Shown: positions 1 to 8,180, counted from the first letter of the stretch. The stretch is 64,000 nucleotides of DNA from JBGAPI01 sp044221335 (GCA_044221335.1 JBGAPI010000006.1:85954-149953), one strand, 5' to 3'. Notes: generated by a model from the sequence alone, not told the origin. Made by a program: numbers and translations.

Positions 1-2
1 CG

Positions 3-950
3 GCGCTGCTGCTGGCGGGACTGCTGGTCGGGGTCGCGCTGCGTGCGGCAGGTCCGCGCGGCGCACGCCGAGGCATCGTTGCGGCCGTCGCGATCGCGAG
101 TGCGATGGCGGGCTCCCGACTGCAGGCCGACGGCGACGTCGCGTCGATCTGGCTCGACGATCGCGCCAACGACAGTGTCGGTGCCGATGCCGGCGTCGAC
201 CTGCTCGGCGCGGGCCTCGTCGACGCCGGAGGCGGCCGGAGCGTCCGCGTAGAACTGAACCACATCGCCGCCGACGGCCTCGCCGACGGCGCACGCGTGC
301 TGTTCCTCGGCAACAGCCTGACCTTCGTCAACGACCTGGCGGGGATGGTCCGCGCCGTCGCCGCGCAGGCGGGCCGGACCGTAGTCACGGGCGAAGTCTC
401 GCAGGGCGACGCGTCGCTGGAGGACCTGTACCGTGCCGGCGACGCGCCGCGCGAGATCGCGAAAGGCTACGACATCGTGATCCTGCAGCAGGGTCCGTCG
501 GCGCTGGCGTCGAGCCAGGCCGACCTGGTGAAGTGGACGAAGGTCTTCGACCCGAAGATCCGCGCGGCCGGCGGGCGACCCGCGCTCTACATGGTGTGGC
601 CGGAGAGCGCGCGCTTCGAGGTGTTCGACGACGTGCGCACCTCGTATTCCAGCGCCGCTGCGGCCGTCGACGGCATGTTCATTCCGGCCGGCGAGTCCTG
701 GCGCGCCGCGTGGGCGGTCGATCCGCACCTGGCGCTGTATGGCCCCGACGCGTTCCACCCCAGCGAACTCGGCACCTACGCCGCGGCGCTGACGATCTTC
801 TCGGAACTGTTCCGGCAGACGCCGCAGGACCTGCCCACCCGACTGAAGCTCGATGGCGGCCGCACCCTCGAGCTCGACGCCGCCGACGCCGCGATCGTGC
901 AGCGCGCGGCCTGGCAGGCCCACCTCACCTACGGACGCCCCGGCCGGTAG
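3..950 (+). CDS. SGNH/GDSL-type hydrolase, 5' end outside window
   Basis: The frame is open to the left edge, so the true start lies outside the window; the ATG at 105 is internal. The visible part begins with a hydrophobic stretch (LLLAGLLVGV), either a membrane segment or part of a signal region. Block I of the SGNH fold is seen as LFLGNSLTF, a central IVILQQGPSA strand follows, and block V is DAFHPSELG, which carries the catalytic Asp/His pair. The family hydrolyses esters or acyl groups on lipids or glycans; the substrate cannot be told. It converges on the next gene with 34 bp between stops. Confidence 0.75.
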   Translation, partial: ALLLAGLLVGVALRAAGPRGARRGIVAAVAIASAMAGSRLQADGDVASIWLDDRANDSVGADAGVDLLGAGLVDAGGGRSVRVELNHIAADGLADGARVLFLGNSLTFVNDLAGMVRAVAAQAGRTVVTGEVSQGDASLEDLYRAGDAPREIAKGYDIVILQQGPSALASSQADLVKWTKVFDPKIRAAGGRPALYMVWPESARFEVFDDVRTSYSSAAAAVDGMFIPAGESWRAAWAVDPHLALYGPDAFHPSELGTYAAALTIFSELFRQTPQDLPTRLKLDGGRTLELDAADAAIVQRAAWQAHLTYGRPGR

Positions 951-984
951 GGCGCGTCCCGGACGCACCCCACGAGCCCGCCGG

Positions 985-2226
985 TCAGTACGACGAAATC
1001 CGCAGGTTCGCCCCGACCCCGCTGTCGCAATAGCTGTTGGGGTCGACCGCCACCGCCCGGACGTAGTAGTTCGAGCGCCAGTTGAACGGCACGCTCGCAC
1101 CGCCGATCGGCAGGTTCAGCACCATCATCGGGCTGTAGACGCGGCCGAAGGCGCGACCCGCGGCGGCGGCGTCGCCGGCGTCCTCGAGCACGGTGAAGTC
1201 CCCCGGATCGGACAGCGAAGTGAAGGCCGCACCCTTCTTCACGCGGATCTCGATCTTCGGCGCGGAGCCCGGGCCGTAGGGTTCGGCGTGGGCGCTGCTG
1301 GTCGCGAACTCGAGCTGGGTCGCATAGAACGGCCCGAAGGTCTGCACGTCGCCGCAGATCATCCCGAGTGCATGGTTCTCGACGGCCGGCGCCCGCGTGT
1401 GGCCGCCCTGGTTCGGCGTGCCAAGGTCGTTGGCCTCGGTGGTGAAGTCCGTCTGGTTGGCGAACTTCGTCATCAGCACCTGGCGCGACACGTGCCAGCC
1501 GAGCAGGTAGGTGTGGCGCTCGATGATCACCGCGCCGTCCTGCCAGGTCGCGTTGGTCGCGGCGAAGCCGCCGCTGACGTCGGCCTGGTTCTGGTGGACC
1601 ACGTGCATGCCGTTGCCGCCGGAGGTGAACGGCGCGCCGAACACGTAGACCTTGGTGTAGCCCGGAAGGGTGTAGGGGCCGGTGGACGGCTTGAACAGCG
1701 CGTCCAGCTGCGGCAGCGCCCACTGGTTCGGGTCGCTGGTCGGGACCGCCGCCATCGTCTGCCAGGGCAGCTTGCGGATCGCGCGCAGCAGGCCCGGATG
1801 ACGCAGGTAGTCGAGCGCACCGGCGGCCTTCTTGCCGGCGTCGTTCGGCGTCAGCAGCGGGCCGTAGCTCGCTTCCTTGTTGTAGATCAGGTGGAAGTCG
1901 CTGGTCGCCGTGAAAACCGGCCCGAAGTTGGCCGCGAGCTCCGCGTCGGTCTGGTCGTTGAGGCTGGCCAGGCGATAGATCAGCGGCTTGGTCGGCGACA
2001 GGTCGTTGACGTCGATCACGACCGAGTATTCCGCGCCGGACGCGGTGCCGAGACTGATGTGGTAGTGCAGGTACTTGCCCTTGTTGGCCGGATCGAGCTT
2101 CTCGAGGAAACTCTTCTCCGGCTTCAGGTTGCCGACCACGTAGCCGTACTGCGCGAGCTGCGCGTGCGCCGGCACCGTGGCGAGCACGGCCAGCATCGAA
2201 AAAGCAAAACGTCCCCACAGGCTCAT
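985..2226 (-). CDS. secreted protein of unknown function
   Basis: The start was set at 2226 because AAGGAGGG lies 5 bases upstream and the product then begins with a clean signal peptide (about residues 1-22, cleavage after AHA). The frame is open for about 95 codons further upstream, but that extension is Arg/Gly-rich shadow sequence. The 413-aa product has no family I recognise. It is Asn/Asp/Thr-rich with many aromatic residues, has few cysteines and no membrane segment after the signal peptide, and looks like an exported globular or surface protein. It is divergent from the amidohydrolase gene. Confidence 0.75.
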   Translation of the reverse strand: MSLWGRFAFSMLAVLATVPAHAQLAQYGYVVGNLKPEKSFLEKLDPANKGKYLHYHISLGTASGAEYSVVIDVNDLSPTKPLIYRLASLNDQTDAELAANFGPVFTATSDFHLIYNKEASYGPLLTPNDAGKKAAGALDYLRHPGLLRAIRKLPWQTMAAVPTSDPNQWALPQLDALFKPSTGPYTLPGYTKVYVFGAPFTSGGNGMHVVHQNQADVSGGFAATNATWQDGAVIIERHTYLLGWHVSRQVLMTKFANQTDFTTEANDLGTPNQGGHTRAPAVENHALGMICGDVQTFGPFYATQLEFATSSAHAEPYGPGSAPKIEIRVKKGAAFTSLSDPGDFTVLEDAGDAAAAGRAFGRVYSPMMVLNLPIGGASVPFNWRSNYYVRAVAVDPNSYCDSGVGANLRISSY

Positions 2227-2360
2227 CGGAGCCCTCCTTGGCGTTGGTTGACTGGATGGATTCCTGCCCGACACGCACGACGGCGCTCCCCACGGGCAGG
2301 GGGCGGATTCTCGGCGGCACGGATGACGAGCATGTGTGCAGCGGGTCACAGGAAGGCGCT

Positions 2361-2409
2361 GCAGGAGCGGCGCGAGCGGCGATGCCCCGGCGGCGTGAGC
2401 CGCTCCTGC
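2361..2409. repeat. REP-like inverted repeat, GCAGGAGCGGC type
   Basis: Perfect 11-bp arms, GCAGGAGCGGC at 2361-2371 and its reverse complement at 2399-2409, separated by 27 bp that are themselves GC-rich and partly complementary. It lies between two divergent genes. The unit resembles the short palindromes scattered through Pseudomonas and Xanthomonas genomes. No such copy with both arms was noticed elsewhere in the window. Confidence 0.6.
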
Positions 2410-2424
2410 GCACCCGCCACTCCG

Positions 2425-2430
2425 TATCAT
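2425..2430 (+). promoter_or_regulatory. candidate -10 box for the amidohydrolase gene
   Basis: TATCAT stands 32 bases upstream of the ATG at 2463 in otherwise very GC-rich DNA. An AGGA Shine-Dalgarno-like run follows at about 2450. No convincing -35 box is seen, and the upstream side is occupied by the inverted repeat ending at 2409. Confidence 0.25.
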
Positions 2431-2462
2431 CCGCAACCGGACCTCCCGCCAGGATCGACCCG

Positions 2463-3734
2463 ATGCGCCGCCCCCTCCTGCTCGCCGTCGCCATCCTCGC
2501 CTGTTCGGCGGCATCCGCGAGGGATCTCGTGATCCACGCCGGCACCCTGATCGACGGCGTCACCGACGCGCCGCGGAAGCAGGTGTCGATCCGCGTGCAG
2601 GGCGAGCGCATCGTCGCGGTCGAATCCGGCTTCGTGACTCCCGGAGATGCCGAGCTCGTCGACCTGTCGAAGGCCACCGTGATGCCCGGTTTCATCGACT
2701 GCCACGTGCACCTGTCGGCCAAGCTGCCGAGCCGGGTCAACGCGACCGAGGACTGGCTGACCCACAGCGCGCTCGACCGCGCCTTCGAGGCCGAACGCTA
2801 CGCCCGCGCGATGCTGCAGCAGGGCTTCACCGCGGCGCGCGATGTCGGCGGCGGCGATGAGACGGTCGCGCTGCGCAACGCCATCGATGCCGGCACGGTG
2901 GTCGGGCCGCGACTGTGGGTGTCGCTGGAGGCACTCGGCCCGACCGCCGGCCATGGCGACGCGCGCGCCGGCCTCGACCCCGGCCTGTCGCATCCGGACT
3001 GGAGCAACAGCCTGATCGACAGCCCCGAGCAGGCGCGCTTCCGGGTGCGCGAACACAAGCGCCGCGGCGCCAGCGTGATCAAGCTGATGCCGTCGGGCGG
3101 CATCGCCTCCACCGGCGACGATCCGAACCAGCAACTGATGACCGACGAGGAACTGCGGGTCGCGGTCGAGACGGCGCACGCACTGGGACTCAAGGTCGCG
3201 GCGCACACCTACCCGCCCGCCGCGATCGAGAACGCGGTGCGCGCCGGCGTCGACTCGATCGAGCACGGCTCCTTCGCCACCGCGAAGACCTTCGCGCTGA
3301 TGAAGCAGCACGGCACGGTGCTGGTGCCCACGCTGTCGGTCTACGACGTGTTCTACGCCGTCGCCCGCGACCATCCGGAGCTGCTCGCGCCCGGCACCGC
3401 CGGGAAGGAACTCGCCAACGACCTGCTTCCGAAGAAGAACCTGCCGCTGGCGCTTCGTTCCGGCGTGAAGATCGCCTACGGTACCGATCTCGGCGAGGGC
3501 GATCACGCGCTGGAATTCGCCCTGCTCGTCGCCAACGGCATGAGCCCGCGCGAGGCGCTGCGCGCCGCGACGACGACGGCCGCCGAACTGCTCGGCGCGG
3601 AGGACCGGATCGGGTCGGTCCACGTCGGCCGCTACGCCGATCTCGTCGCCACCGACGGCGACCCGCTGGCGGATCCCGCGGAGTTTGGCAAGGTGCGGTT
3701 CGTGATGAAGGGCGGAGTCGTCGTACGGAAGTAG
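2463..3734 (+). CDS. metal-dependent amidohydrolase, exported
   Basis: A 423-aa protein of the imidazolonepropionase/Xaa-Pro-dipeptidase-like branch of the amidohydrolase superfamily. Metal ligands are visible in order: H-V-H at residues 81-83 after MPGFIDC, a possible carboxylated Lys in VIKLMPSGG near 207, His in AAHTYPP near 246, His in IEHGSF, and Asp in YGTDLG near 341. Residues 1-19 form a signal peptide (LACSAASA), so the enzyme acts outside the cytoplasm, probably on peptides or other cyclic or linear amides. The start at 2463 is preferred over the open frame upstream because it gives the signal peptide. Confidence 0.88.
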   Translation: MRRPLLLAVAILACSAASARDLVIHAGTLIDGVTDAPRKQVSIRVQGERIVAVESGFVTPGDAELVDLSKATVMPGFIDCHVHLSAKLPSRVNATEDWLTHSALDRAFEAERYARAMLQQGFTAARDVGGGDETVALRNAIDAGTVVGPRLWVSLEALGPTAGHGDARAGLDPGLSHPDWSNSLIDSPEQARFRVREHKRRGASVIKLMPSGGIASTGDDPNQQLMTDEELRVAVETAHALGLKVAAHTYPPAAIENAVRAGVDSIEHGSFATAKTFALMKQHGTVLVPTLSVYDVFYAVARDHPELLAPGTAGKELANDLLPKKNLPLALRSGVKIAYGTDLGEGDHALEFALLVANGMSPREALRAATTTAAELLGAEDRIGSVHVGRYADLVATDGDPLADPAEFGKVRFVMKGGVVVRK

Positions 3735-3821
3735 ATGCTCGGTCCGTCGTCAAGGATTTTCGGCGGCCTTCGACCATCGTGCGCCAAGCCAGACTCGCGC
3801 CGGACGCCCGAGGGGAAGGGA

Positions 3822-4175
3822 CCGCCTTCTCGCCGCAGGGCGGGCACTGCCCGCCATTGCCCCACCGCCTCGCGTTGGCGCGCGGTGCGCGCCCTACGCG
3901 CAGGCCGAGACGACCACCTCGAAGTCCGTGGGGACGGGACCGTCTTCTCGCCGTAGGGCGGGCACTGCCCGCCATTGCCCCACCGCCTCGCGTTGGCGCG
4001 CGGTGCGCGCCCTACGCGCGGGCCGAGACCACCACCTCGAAGTCCGTGGGAAACGGACTGCCTTCTCGCCGTAGGGCGGGCACTGCCCGCCATTGCCCCA
4101 CCGCCTCGCGTTGGCGCGCGGTGCGCGCCCTACTCGCAGGCCGAAACCACCACCTTGCAGCCGCGATGTGCGCAC
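3822..4175. repeat. three 118-bp direct repeats containing a REP-like double hairpin
   Basis: Three near-identical units start at 3822, 3940 and 4058, with an exact 118-bp period. Each contains GTAGGGC or GCAGGGC, a palindrome GGCGGGCA-C-TGCCCGCC, a spacer, a second palindrome GGCGCGC-GGT-GCGCGCC, and closes with GCCCTAC. Read on the minus strand, the rest of each unit encodes TDFEVVVSA(R/C)A-stop, which resembles the VVVSACE-stop end of the DUF4189 gene. The third copy overlaps that gene and supplies its stop codon. A degraded partial unit may lie just upstream of 3822. Confidence 0.85.
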
Positions 4176-4480
4176 ATCGCCAGGGCGTTGTCGATGGCGA
4201 TTCGCTTCGAGACGCCGTAGCCGTAGCCGTAGTAGTGATCGCTCGACGCGTAGGCGCCGCAGGTCTCGAACCACACGACCACGCGGCAGTTGTCGCCGCG
4301 CTCGGCGCAGTAGCCGAGCGCCTTGCGTTCCGCGGCCTTGCGCGAATCGAATCCGTAGGAGAAGCCGTAGGCCGGATCGCGATCGCCGACCGAGTCGTCG
4401 ACCGCGATCGCTCCGATCGCGAGGGCGCCCGAGGGCGCGAGCAGGGTGGCCGCGAGAATCATTGCTGCGAAGGCTTTCAT
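4130..4480 (-). CDS. DUF4189-family secreted protein
   Basis: A 116-aa product with a signal peptide (about residues 1-21) followed by a DUF4189-like domain. Visible are the conserved AIAVDDS segment, Gly/Ser-rich turns, a run of Ala-rich pseudo-repeats (RKAAERKALGYC and KRIAIDNALAMC) and paired cysteines. The start at 4480 is chosen over the ATG 12 bases upstream because GGAGGGGGAC precedes it. DUF4189 proteins are small exported proteins of unknown role, some of them linked to virulence or secretion loci. The last codons and the stop lie inside the 118-bp repeat array, so the 3' end was shaped by that duplication. Confidence 0.8.
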   Translation of the reverse strand: MKAFAAMILAATLLAPSGALAIGAIAVDDSVGDRDPAYGFSYGFDSRKAAERKALGYCAERGDNCRVVVWFETCGAYASSDHYYGYGYGVSKRIAIDNALAMCAHRGCKVVVSACE

Positions 4481-4635
4481 GTCCCCCTCCATGTCGCGAC
4501 AGGCGCCGGATGGATGCCGAGACTACGCCGCGGCCCAAGCGCGGGGCCGGTGGCGTAATCATCGTTTTCCGCACCGGTCCGCGCCCGTCGCGGCGCTAGA
4601 CTTTTCGGCAGCCGTCCCGGACCGGAGGTCCTCCC

Positions 4636-5007
4636 ATGCAGCTCGGCAATTTCTCCGTCAGCCTCGCCGTGAAGAACATCGCGGCATCGCGCGCCTTCTA
4701 CGAGAAGCTCGGATTCTCCGTCTGGGGCGGCAACGAGAAGCAGCGCTGGCTGATCCTGAAGAACGGCACGACCGTGATCGGGCTGTTCCAGGGAATGTTC
4801 GAGCGCAATGCCCTGACCTTCAACCCGGGCTGGGACGGAGACGCACGGACGCTTCCCGAGTTCACCGACGTGCGCGAACTGCAGCGGCAACTGAAAGCCG
4901 CAGGCATCGCGCTCGCCACCGAGGCCGACGAGACCACGACCGGTCCCGCGAGCTTCATGGTGATCGATCCGGATGGGAACCCGATCCTGGTCGATCAGCA
5001 TGTCTAG
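4636..5007 (+). CDS. VOC (glyoxalase/bleomycin-resistance) family protein
   Basis: A 123-aa single-domain protein with the typical VOC opening (FSVSLAVKNIAASRAFYEKLGF) and closing (SFMVIDPDGNPILVDQH) paired beta-alpha-beta modules. Family members bind a metal and act on glutathione adducts, dioxygenase substrates or small antibiotics; the ligand is not predictable here. GGAGG lies just upstream of the ATG. It is divergent from the DUF4189 gene across about 155 bp; TAGACT at 4597-4602 is a weak candidate -10 box. Confidence 0.85.
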   Translation: MQLGNFSVSLAVKNIAASRAFYEKLGFSVWGGNEKQRWLILKNGTTVIGLFQGMFERNALTFNPGWDGDARTLPEFTDVRELQRQLKAAGIALATEADETTTGPASFMVIDPDGNPILVDQHV

Positions 5008-5111
5008 GATCTTCGGGGTGCGGCTTCAGACCTTCCCGCAGCGGCCGCTGTGGAACGGCGCGGCTCATGACCGATCGGCGTAGCATCGTCGGCCCTGCTC
5101 CGGAGTCGATG

Positions 5112-5402
5112 ATGCCCAAGGTCGTTCTCGCCCCCGGCCTCTCGCGCTGGCTGAAGGATCCCGCCGCGGACTCCGCCGAGACGTCGATCGACGTCGCGGC
5201 AAGCACACTGTCCGATGCGCTGGAGGCCGCGTTCGCGCTGCACCCTCGGCTGCGCGGCTACGTGCTCGATGAGCGCGCGACCGTGCGCCACCACGTCGTC
5301 GTGTTCGTCGACGGCAACGCGATCCGCGACAAGTCGGACCTGTCGGCGGCACTGGCGCCGCGCTCCGAGGTCTATGTGATGCAGGCACTTTCCGGAGGCT
5401 GA
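5112..5402 (+). CDS. MoaD/ThiS-like beta-grasp protein ending in Gly-Gly
   Basis: A 96-aa protein with a ubiquitin-like beta-grasp pattern. TLSDALEAAFALHPRLRGYVLD matches the helix region of MoaD. HHVVVFVDGNAIRDKSDLSAAL matches the last strands. The chain ends in SGG, the diglycine that MoaD/ThiS proteins use for adenylation and thiocarboxylation. The start at 5112 is 6 bases from a GGAG; the ATG at 5109 is equally in frame. The stop lies 2 bases before the next ATG, so it forms an operon with the propeller gene. No E1-like, MoaE or ThiG partner is present nearby. Confidence 0.8.
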   Translation: MPKVVLAPGLSRWLKDPAADSAETSIDVAASTLSDALEAAFALHPRLRGYVLDERATVRHHVVVFVDGNAIRDKSDLSAALAPRSEVYVMQALSGG

Positions 5403-5404
5403 CC

Positions 5405-6508
5405 ATGTCCACGCTGCTGGTATCCACGCGCAAGGGCCTGTTCGCGATCGAATGCGCGCGGGACGGCGTGGCCGCGATCGCGCGCACCGCCTTCCTCGGC
5501 GACAACGTCACCCTCGCGGCTGCCGACCCGCGCGACGGCGCCTGGTACGCGGCGCTGAACCTGGGCCATTTCGGCGTGAAGCTGCAACGCTCCGACGATC
5601 GCGGCGCGAGCTGGACCGAGGTCGCCGTGCCGGCCTTCGGCGCCGCGCACAAGGTCGGCACCGGCGATGGCAAGGCGGAGACGCCGGCGAAGCTGTCGCT
5701 GCTGTGGTCGCTGGCCTTCGGTGGCACGGACGAGCCCGGGCGCCTGTGGGCGGGCACCATTCCCGGCGGCCTGTTCCGCTCCGACGATCGCGGCGCGAGC
5801 TGGTCGCTGGTCGAGGGACTGTGGGACCGACCCGAACGCCTCGGCTGGTTCGGCGGCGGCTACGACGCGCCCGGCATCCACTCGATCTGCGTCGATCCAC
5901 GCGATTCCAGGGTGATCCGCATCGCGATCTCCAGCGGCGGCGTCTGGACGACCCGTGACTCCGGCGAGAGCTGGAGCCTCACCGCCAGCGGCATGTTCGC
6001 GGCCTACATGCCGCCGGAGCAGCGCGACAATCCCAACATCCAGGACGTGCACCACATGGAGCAGTGCGCCGGCGCGCCGGACACGCTGTGGGCGCAGCAC
6101 CACAATGGCGTGTTCCGCTCGACCGACGGCGCGGCGAGCTGGCACGAGGTCCCGAACGTGCCGCCGTCGGTGTTCGGCTTCGCGGTCGCGGTGCATCCGC
6201 GCGATCCCGATCGCGCCTGGTTCGTCCCCGCGGTGAAGGACGAGCGCCGCTATCCGGTCGACGCGAAGCTCGTGGTCACCGCGACCGAGGACGGCGGCCG
6301 CAGCTTCGTCCTGCTGGACCGCGGCCTGCCGACCGGACCCAGCTACGACCTCGTCTATCGCCATGGTCTCGCGATCGATGCGACCGGTGACCGACTCGCG
6401 TTCGGCTCGACCACCGGCGGGCTCTGGTGGAGCGCCGATGGCGGCGAGCATTGGCAGGCGCTCGGCGCTCGGTTGCCGCCGATCTATGCGGTCCGTTTCG
6501 TCGGCTAG
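5405..6508 (+). CDS. BNR/WD40-like beta-propeller protein (exo-sialidase-like)
   Basis: A 367-aa protein with repeated Asp-box motifs: SDDRGASWTEV, SDDRGASWSLV, TRDSGESWSL, TDGAASWHEV, TEDGGRSF and SADGGEHWQAL. These are the S-x-D-x-G-x-x-W turns of sialidase-type propellers. No signal peptide is visible, so it is probably cytoplasmic. It often would be called a glycosyl hydrolase, but the catalytic Arg triad of sialidases was not identified. The AGGCTGACC just before the ATG overlaps the end of the MoaD-like gene, arguing for translational coupling and a shared task. Confidence 0.82.
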   Translation: MSTLLVSTRKGLFAIECARDGVAAIARTAFLGDNVTLAAADPRDGAWYAALNLGHFGVKLQRSDDRGASWTEVAVPAFGAAHKVGTGDGKAETPAKLSLLWSLAFGGTDEPGRLWAGTIPGGLFRSDDRGASWSLVEGLWDRPERLGWFGGGYDAPGIHSICVDPRDSRVIRIAISSGGVWTTRDSGESWSLTASGMFAAYMPPEQRDNPNIQDVHHMEQCAGAPDTLWAQHHNGVFRSTDGAASWHEVPNVPPSVFGFAVAVHPRDPDRAWFVPAVKDERRYPVDAKLVVTATEDGGRSFVLLDRGLPTGPSYDLVYRHGLAIDATGDRLAFGSTTGGLWWSADGGEHWQALGARLPPIYAVRFVG

Positions 6509-6614
6509 CCCGAAGCAGCGGTCGCGGAATCCGGGGCACTCCTGCGATGCCGCCGTGACGGAATGACGATCTCACGCCTCGGAGGCCGCTGCCGCTCCAT
6601 CCGGGCCACGCCGC

Positions 6615-7478
6615 CTACGCCGCGTCGGCCTCGGCGGCGGCCTCGCGGCCCTGCTGGCGGATCATCGCCTCGAACCGCGCCTCCTCGATCGCCGCGAACA
6701 CCGCGTCGAGATCGGCCGCGTGCTCCTCCCGCACGAACACACCGGTGAGGACGCTGTCCGGCACCAGCGCGCCGCGCTGGTAGAGCTCCCACATCTCCTC
6801 GGCGTAGCGCGTCTCGATCAGCTCCGGCGCGTAGCGGCCGAGGCTCATCGTGATGTTGGTGACGTCGCGGGCGAGCAGTGCTGCCGCGGCGTTGTTGTTG
6901 GCGGCGTCGACCGCCTGCGGGAAGTCGATCACGACCGGGCCGTCGGGGCCGACCAGCACGTTGTACTCGGACAGGTCGCCGTGGATCAGGCCGCAGCACA
7001 GCATCCGGACGATCTGCGCGATCAGGAAGGCGTGCCAGCGGCGCGCGGTGTCGGCATCGAGGTCGATCTCGCCGAGGCGCGCGGCGGAGTGGCCCGCGGC
7101 ATCGGTGACCAGCTCCATCACCAGGACGCCGTTGAAGTAGCCGTGCGGCACCGGCACCCTGACGCCGGCCTCGGCGAGGCGATAGAGCACGTCGACCTCG
7201 GTGTTCTTCCAGGCCGCCTCCTGGGTCTTGCGGCCGTAGTTCGAGCTGCGCGCGATCGCCCGCGCCGCGCGGCTGCCGCGGACCTTGCGGCCCTCTTCGT
7301 ATTGCACGCGATGCTGGAAGCTGCGCTGGCGCATGTCCTTGTAGACCTTGGCGCAACGCACCTCGTCGCCGGAGCGCACGACGTACACCGACGCCTCCTT
7401 GCCGCTCTTCAACGGCCGCACGACCTCGTCGATCACGCCGTCGTCGATCAGGGGCTGCAGGCTGGCGGGGGTTTTCAT
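6615..7478 (-). CDS. RIO1-like protein kinase (PA4780-type)
   Basis: A 287-aa soluble kinase with the RIO fold. It has SGKEASVYVV as the nucleotide-binding loop, CAKVYKD with the ATP-anchoring Lys, a RIO-type flexible region with RKTQEAAWKNTE, the catalytic loop LIHGDLSEYNVLV (Asp and Asn), and VIDFPQAV as the metal-binding Asp segment. Bacterial RIO kinases of this type are found in gammaproteobacteria, and their targets are not well established. It converges on the BNR gene; the 106-bp gap contains part of a CCCG/CCGGGG REP-like sequence near 6509. Confidence 0.88.
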   Translation of the reverse strand: MKTPASLQPLIDDGVIDEVVRPLKSGKEASVYVVRSGDEVRCAKVYKDMRQRSFQHRVQYEEGRKVRGSRAARAIARSSNYGRKTQEAAWKNTEVDVLYRLAEAGVRVPVPHGYFNGVLVMELVTDAAGHSAARLGEIDLDADTARRWHAFLIAQIVRMLCCGLIHGDLSEYNVLVGPDGPVVIDFPQAVDAANNNAAAALLARDVTNITMSLGRYAPELIETRYAEEMWELYQRGALVPDSVLTGVFVREEHAADLDAVFAAIEEARFEAMIRQQGREAAAEADAA

Positions 7479-8011
7479 CGCGATCTCGATCTCTTCAAGT
7501 CAATTCCACGAAGGGTCTGGCCCGGATGCAGCGCGGCGGAATCCCGACGGCGCCGCAGAGGGGTCGAATCCGGGAACCGCGAGTCGCCGACACGGCTCGG
7601 GCAGCCGGTCAGTATGGCCGGGAACCGCCACCGAAGTGTGAACGCGGGGCAGCCGCCGCGATGGAAGGTCAGGCAGATGCAGCGCAACGAGGCGCGAAAA
7701 TCGCGCAACGAGGGGCAGCGACAGCCGCCCAATCCCGCGCCGACGAACTTCGTGATGCCATCGCGCGCCGGTTCGATCCGGGGGACGGCAGTCGGAACCA
7801 CCCGCCCGGGAGCACGTCCGACCGGAGGAACGCCGCGGGCGGCACGCTCGACGTCCGGGGATCCGCGCTCCGAGCATCCGCAATGGCCGGATCTGCGACG
7901 ACTCGATCGCCGCGACCAGAAGCGCCGGCGGGAGGATCTTGCGGATGAAGCGGGCCGCCGGCGTCGATCGTCGAGCCGGCGGCCAACACGGGGGCGAAAC
8001 GAACGGACCGG
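7479..8011. other. 533-bp intergenic stretch without convincing gene
   Basis: All frames here give Arg/Pro/Ala-rich shadow peptides without family features. It contains CCCGGAT...ATCCGGG palindromic sequence near 7521-7574. It probably carries the leader of the RIO kinase gene at its left end. Nothing else was seen. Confidence 0.5.
7521..7574. repeat. REP-like CCCGGAT/ATCCGGG element
   Basis: CCCGGAT at 7521-7527 is followed by GCAGCGCGGCGGAATCC and, further on, by a perfect reverse-complement arm ATCCGGG at 7568-7574. The inner part CCCGGATGC-N-GCG...GGAATCC matches the element at 8153-8180. Confidence 0.5.
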
Positions 8012-8113
8012 CTACCGCGCCGCCTTCTTTTCCTTCTTCGCCGCGCGCTTCTCCTTCATCGTCTTCGCCGGCGCCTTCTTCTCGTTCTTCTTCTGGTTCA
8101 AGCCCTTGCTCAT
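8012..8113 (-). CDS. 33-aa Lys-rich small protein
   Basis: A short frame from ATG at 8113 to TAG at 8012 encodes MSKGLNQKKNEKKAPAKTMK and continues with a Lys/Ala/Glu tail, ending in KKAAR. An AGGAG lies about 8 bases upstream. The composition (about 40% Lys) differs completely from the antisense and neighbouring shadow frames. I recall similar 30-40-aa Lys-rich MSKG proteins in many Proteobacteria, with no assigned role. A nucleic-acid or ribosome contact is plausible from charge alone. It sits between the RIO kinase and a divergent secreted protein gene. Confidence 0.6.
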   Translation of the reverse strand: MSKGLNQKKNEKKAPAKTMKEKRAAKKEKKAAR

Positions 8114-8152
8114 GACCCGCTCCTCGGCTGTGGATAGCGGCGCGAAGCGTAG

Positions 8153-8180
8153 CCCGGATGCGGCGACAGCGGAATCCGGG
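8153..8180. repeat. REP-like CCCGGAT/ATCCGGG palindrome
   Basis: Perfect 7-bp arms, CCCGGAT at 8153-8159 and ATCCGGG at 8174-8180, with a 14-bp loop. It is the same family as the element near 7521 and a weaker one near 6509, so three related copies lie around the RIO kinase gene. Confidence 0.6.

Noticed and set aside
3822..4175. Tandem repeats considered as a CRISPR array
   Set aside because: The period is 118 bp with no unique spacers and the units carry gene-derived sequence; no cas genes are present.
7475..7948. Several 100-140-codon open frames in the RIO/Lys-rich intergenic region
   Set aside because: Peptides are Arg/Pro-rich without domains or ribosome sites and overlap REP-like sequence.
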